Part shown: piece after piece, positions 5,605 to 5,968 of the stretch
Layout of the letters: each line of letters begins with the position of its first letter
How positions within the stretch are numbered: position 1 is the first letter of the stretch
From: Planctomycetaceae bacterium
Lineage (GTDB): Bacteria; Planctomycetota; Planctomycetia; Pirellulales; Thermoguttaceae
Assembly: GCA_003509805.1 (NCBI GenBank)
Contig: DOMV01000004.1
Location: 214-6,181 of the forward strand
Reading direction: 5' to 3'
Length of the DNA: 5,968 nucleotides
Program-made: the position numbers and the translations under genes
The notes under the pieces: model-generated
What the model saw: only the letters and a program-made list of their open reading frames with translations
What the model was told of the DNA's origin: nothing
Databases searched by the model: none

Positions 5605-5648
5605 AAAAAAGGGAGGAAACACGGGGCGAATGCCACTCGTCTTCCTCC
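5605..5648 (-). terminator. Rho-independent terminator of the chemoreceptor gene
   Basis: On the minus strand, GGAGGAA (5642-5648) pairs with TTCCTCC (5612-5618), with nested ACG/CGT and GGC/GCC pairs inside. One C then six Ts follow (5605-5610). The structure begins 5 bases after the receptor stop codon. Stem, loop and T-run make a classic intrinsic terminator. It sits just upstream of the CheW-like remnant, so that fragment would not normally be transcribed from the receptor promoter. Confidence 0.8.
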
Positions 5649-5653
5649 GGTTT

Positions 5654-5968
5654 TCAATACTTCCCGAAATTCTTGTCGCTGAGGTCGATCGAAATATCCC
5701 GATCGGACGGTCCGGCACCCCAGCCGTCCTTGGCGGCATCGACCGATTCAACGGGCGCGTGATCCGGATTCCGCGTAACATTCGGCTTCGGGGCCGCCGC
5801 GGCAACGGCCGGTTTGACGGGCGCAACGGGTTTCCTCACGACCGGTGCAGCCGGTTTCGGCACCGGTTTGGCGTCATTTGCGGTTTTGGCGGTTTGCACG
5901 GTCGCCATGCGGGACGCTGCCACGTTGTCACGCAGTTTGAACTTCGCGACGAGGTTTTGCAGGTTCGT
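5654..5968 (-). CDS. Methyl-accepting chemotaxis protein, C-terminal end (5' partial)
   Basis: The last 104 residues of a protein that begins beyond the window. The first visible residues, NLQNLVAKFKLRD (2-14), match the typical end of the chemoreceptor signalling/methylation helix, which in many MCPs closes with a sequence like LxxLVxxFKL. A flexible Pro/Ala/Lys tail follows (about 34-62, repeats of KPxAP type), then an acidic end, DISIDLSDKNFGKY. Long linkers ending in a short aromatic tail occur in MCPs that tether CheR or CheB; that role here is inference, and the E. coli NWETF pentapeptide is absent. The receptor would be an inner-membrane or cytoplasmic sensor signalling through CheW and CheA. 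The GTG at 5923 and ATG at 5908 are internal. A terminator follows directly. The call depends on a short helix end. Confidence 0.75.
   Translation of the reverse strand, partial: TNLQNLVAKFKLRDNVAASRMATVQTAKTANDAKPVPKPAAPVVRKPVAPVKPAVAAAAPKPNVTRNPDHAPVESVDAAKDGWGAGPSDRDISIDLSDKNFGKY

Noticed and set aside
5426..5656. Readthrough of the receptor TGA to make a receptor-CheW fusion
   Set aside because: A strong intrinsic terminator lies between the two, the linker codons show no protein-like pattern, and only a third of a CheW domain follows.
5407..5826. 139-codon minus-strand ORF across the receptor tail and the CheW-like remnant
   Set aside because: Arg/Pro/Ser-rich product out of frame with both recognisable protein segments, and it crosses the terminator.
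1..5968. tRNA, rRNA, CRISPR arrays, transposase or integrase genes
   Set aside because: I looked for these and saw no cloverleaf, no regular short direct-repeat array and no transposase or integrase motifs. The repeats found lack obvious terminal inverted repeats or target-site duplications.

Overview
The window looks like an ordinary chromosomal segment of a GC-rich, Gram-negative bacterium, most probably from the Planctomycetes-Verrucomicrobia-Lentisphaerae (PVC) group, with Planctomycetota my best guess. That rests on a hybrid regulator joining a LacI-like sensor to an AraC DNA-binding domain (frequent in PVC genomes), a TPR protein with an export signal but a poor lipobox, few Shine-Dalgarno sequences, and loosely packed single genes. 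It is an inference, not a phylogenetic result.

Layout. 2-343 (+): C-terminal tail of valyl-tRNA synthetase. 344-498: convergent gap filled by repeat copy 1. 499-1482 (-): exported TPR protein. 1483-1610: short gap with nested dyads. 1611-3233 (-): purF, glutamine PRPP amidotransferase, with a plausible promoter at 3281-3309. 3234-3749: divergent spacer carrying that promoter and two tandem repeat copies (A and 2). 3750-4886 (+): XylR-type regulator. 4887-5330: no convincing intact gene; it holds a possible 57-codon ORF and an AT-richer stretch reading as a membrane protein across two frames. 5305-5424: repeat copy B. 5426-5593 (-): startless C-terminal remnant of a CheW-like protein. 5605-5648 (-): rho-independent terminator. 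5654-5968 (-): C-terminal end of a methyl-accepting chemotaxis protein.

The intact genes are unrelated housekeeping or regulatory functions (translation, purine synthesis, probable sugar-responsive regulation, chemotaxis) and do not form one pathway. purF and the TPR gene are co-oriented and could be co-transcribed. The regulator's target is not visible.

The most interesting item is a family of four related, apparently undescribed intergenic elements of about 100-170 bp: copy 1 (-), A, 2 and B (+). They share a head, a middle arm and a tail. By hand-folding they share an architecture: an outer stem enclosing a long hairpin and a small 3' hairpin with an A-rich or GACCAA loop. Several stem differences keep base pairing. 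Two copies sit exactly between the stop codons of convergent reading frames, and one encodes the last codons of valS. This fits a structured RNA or a MITE/REP-like repeat family.
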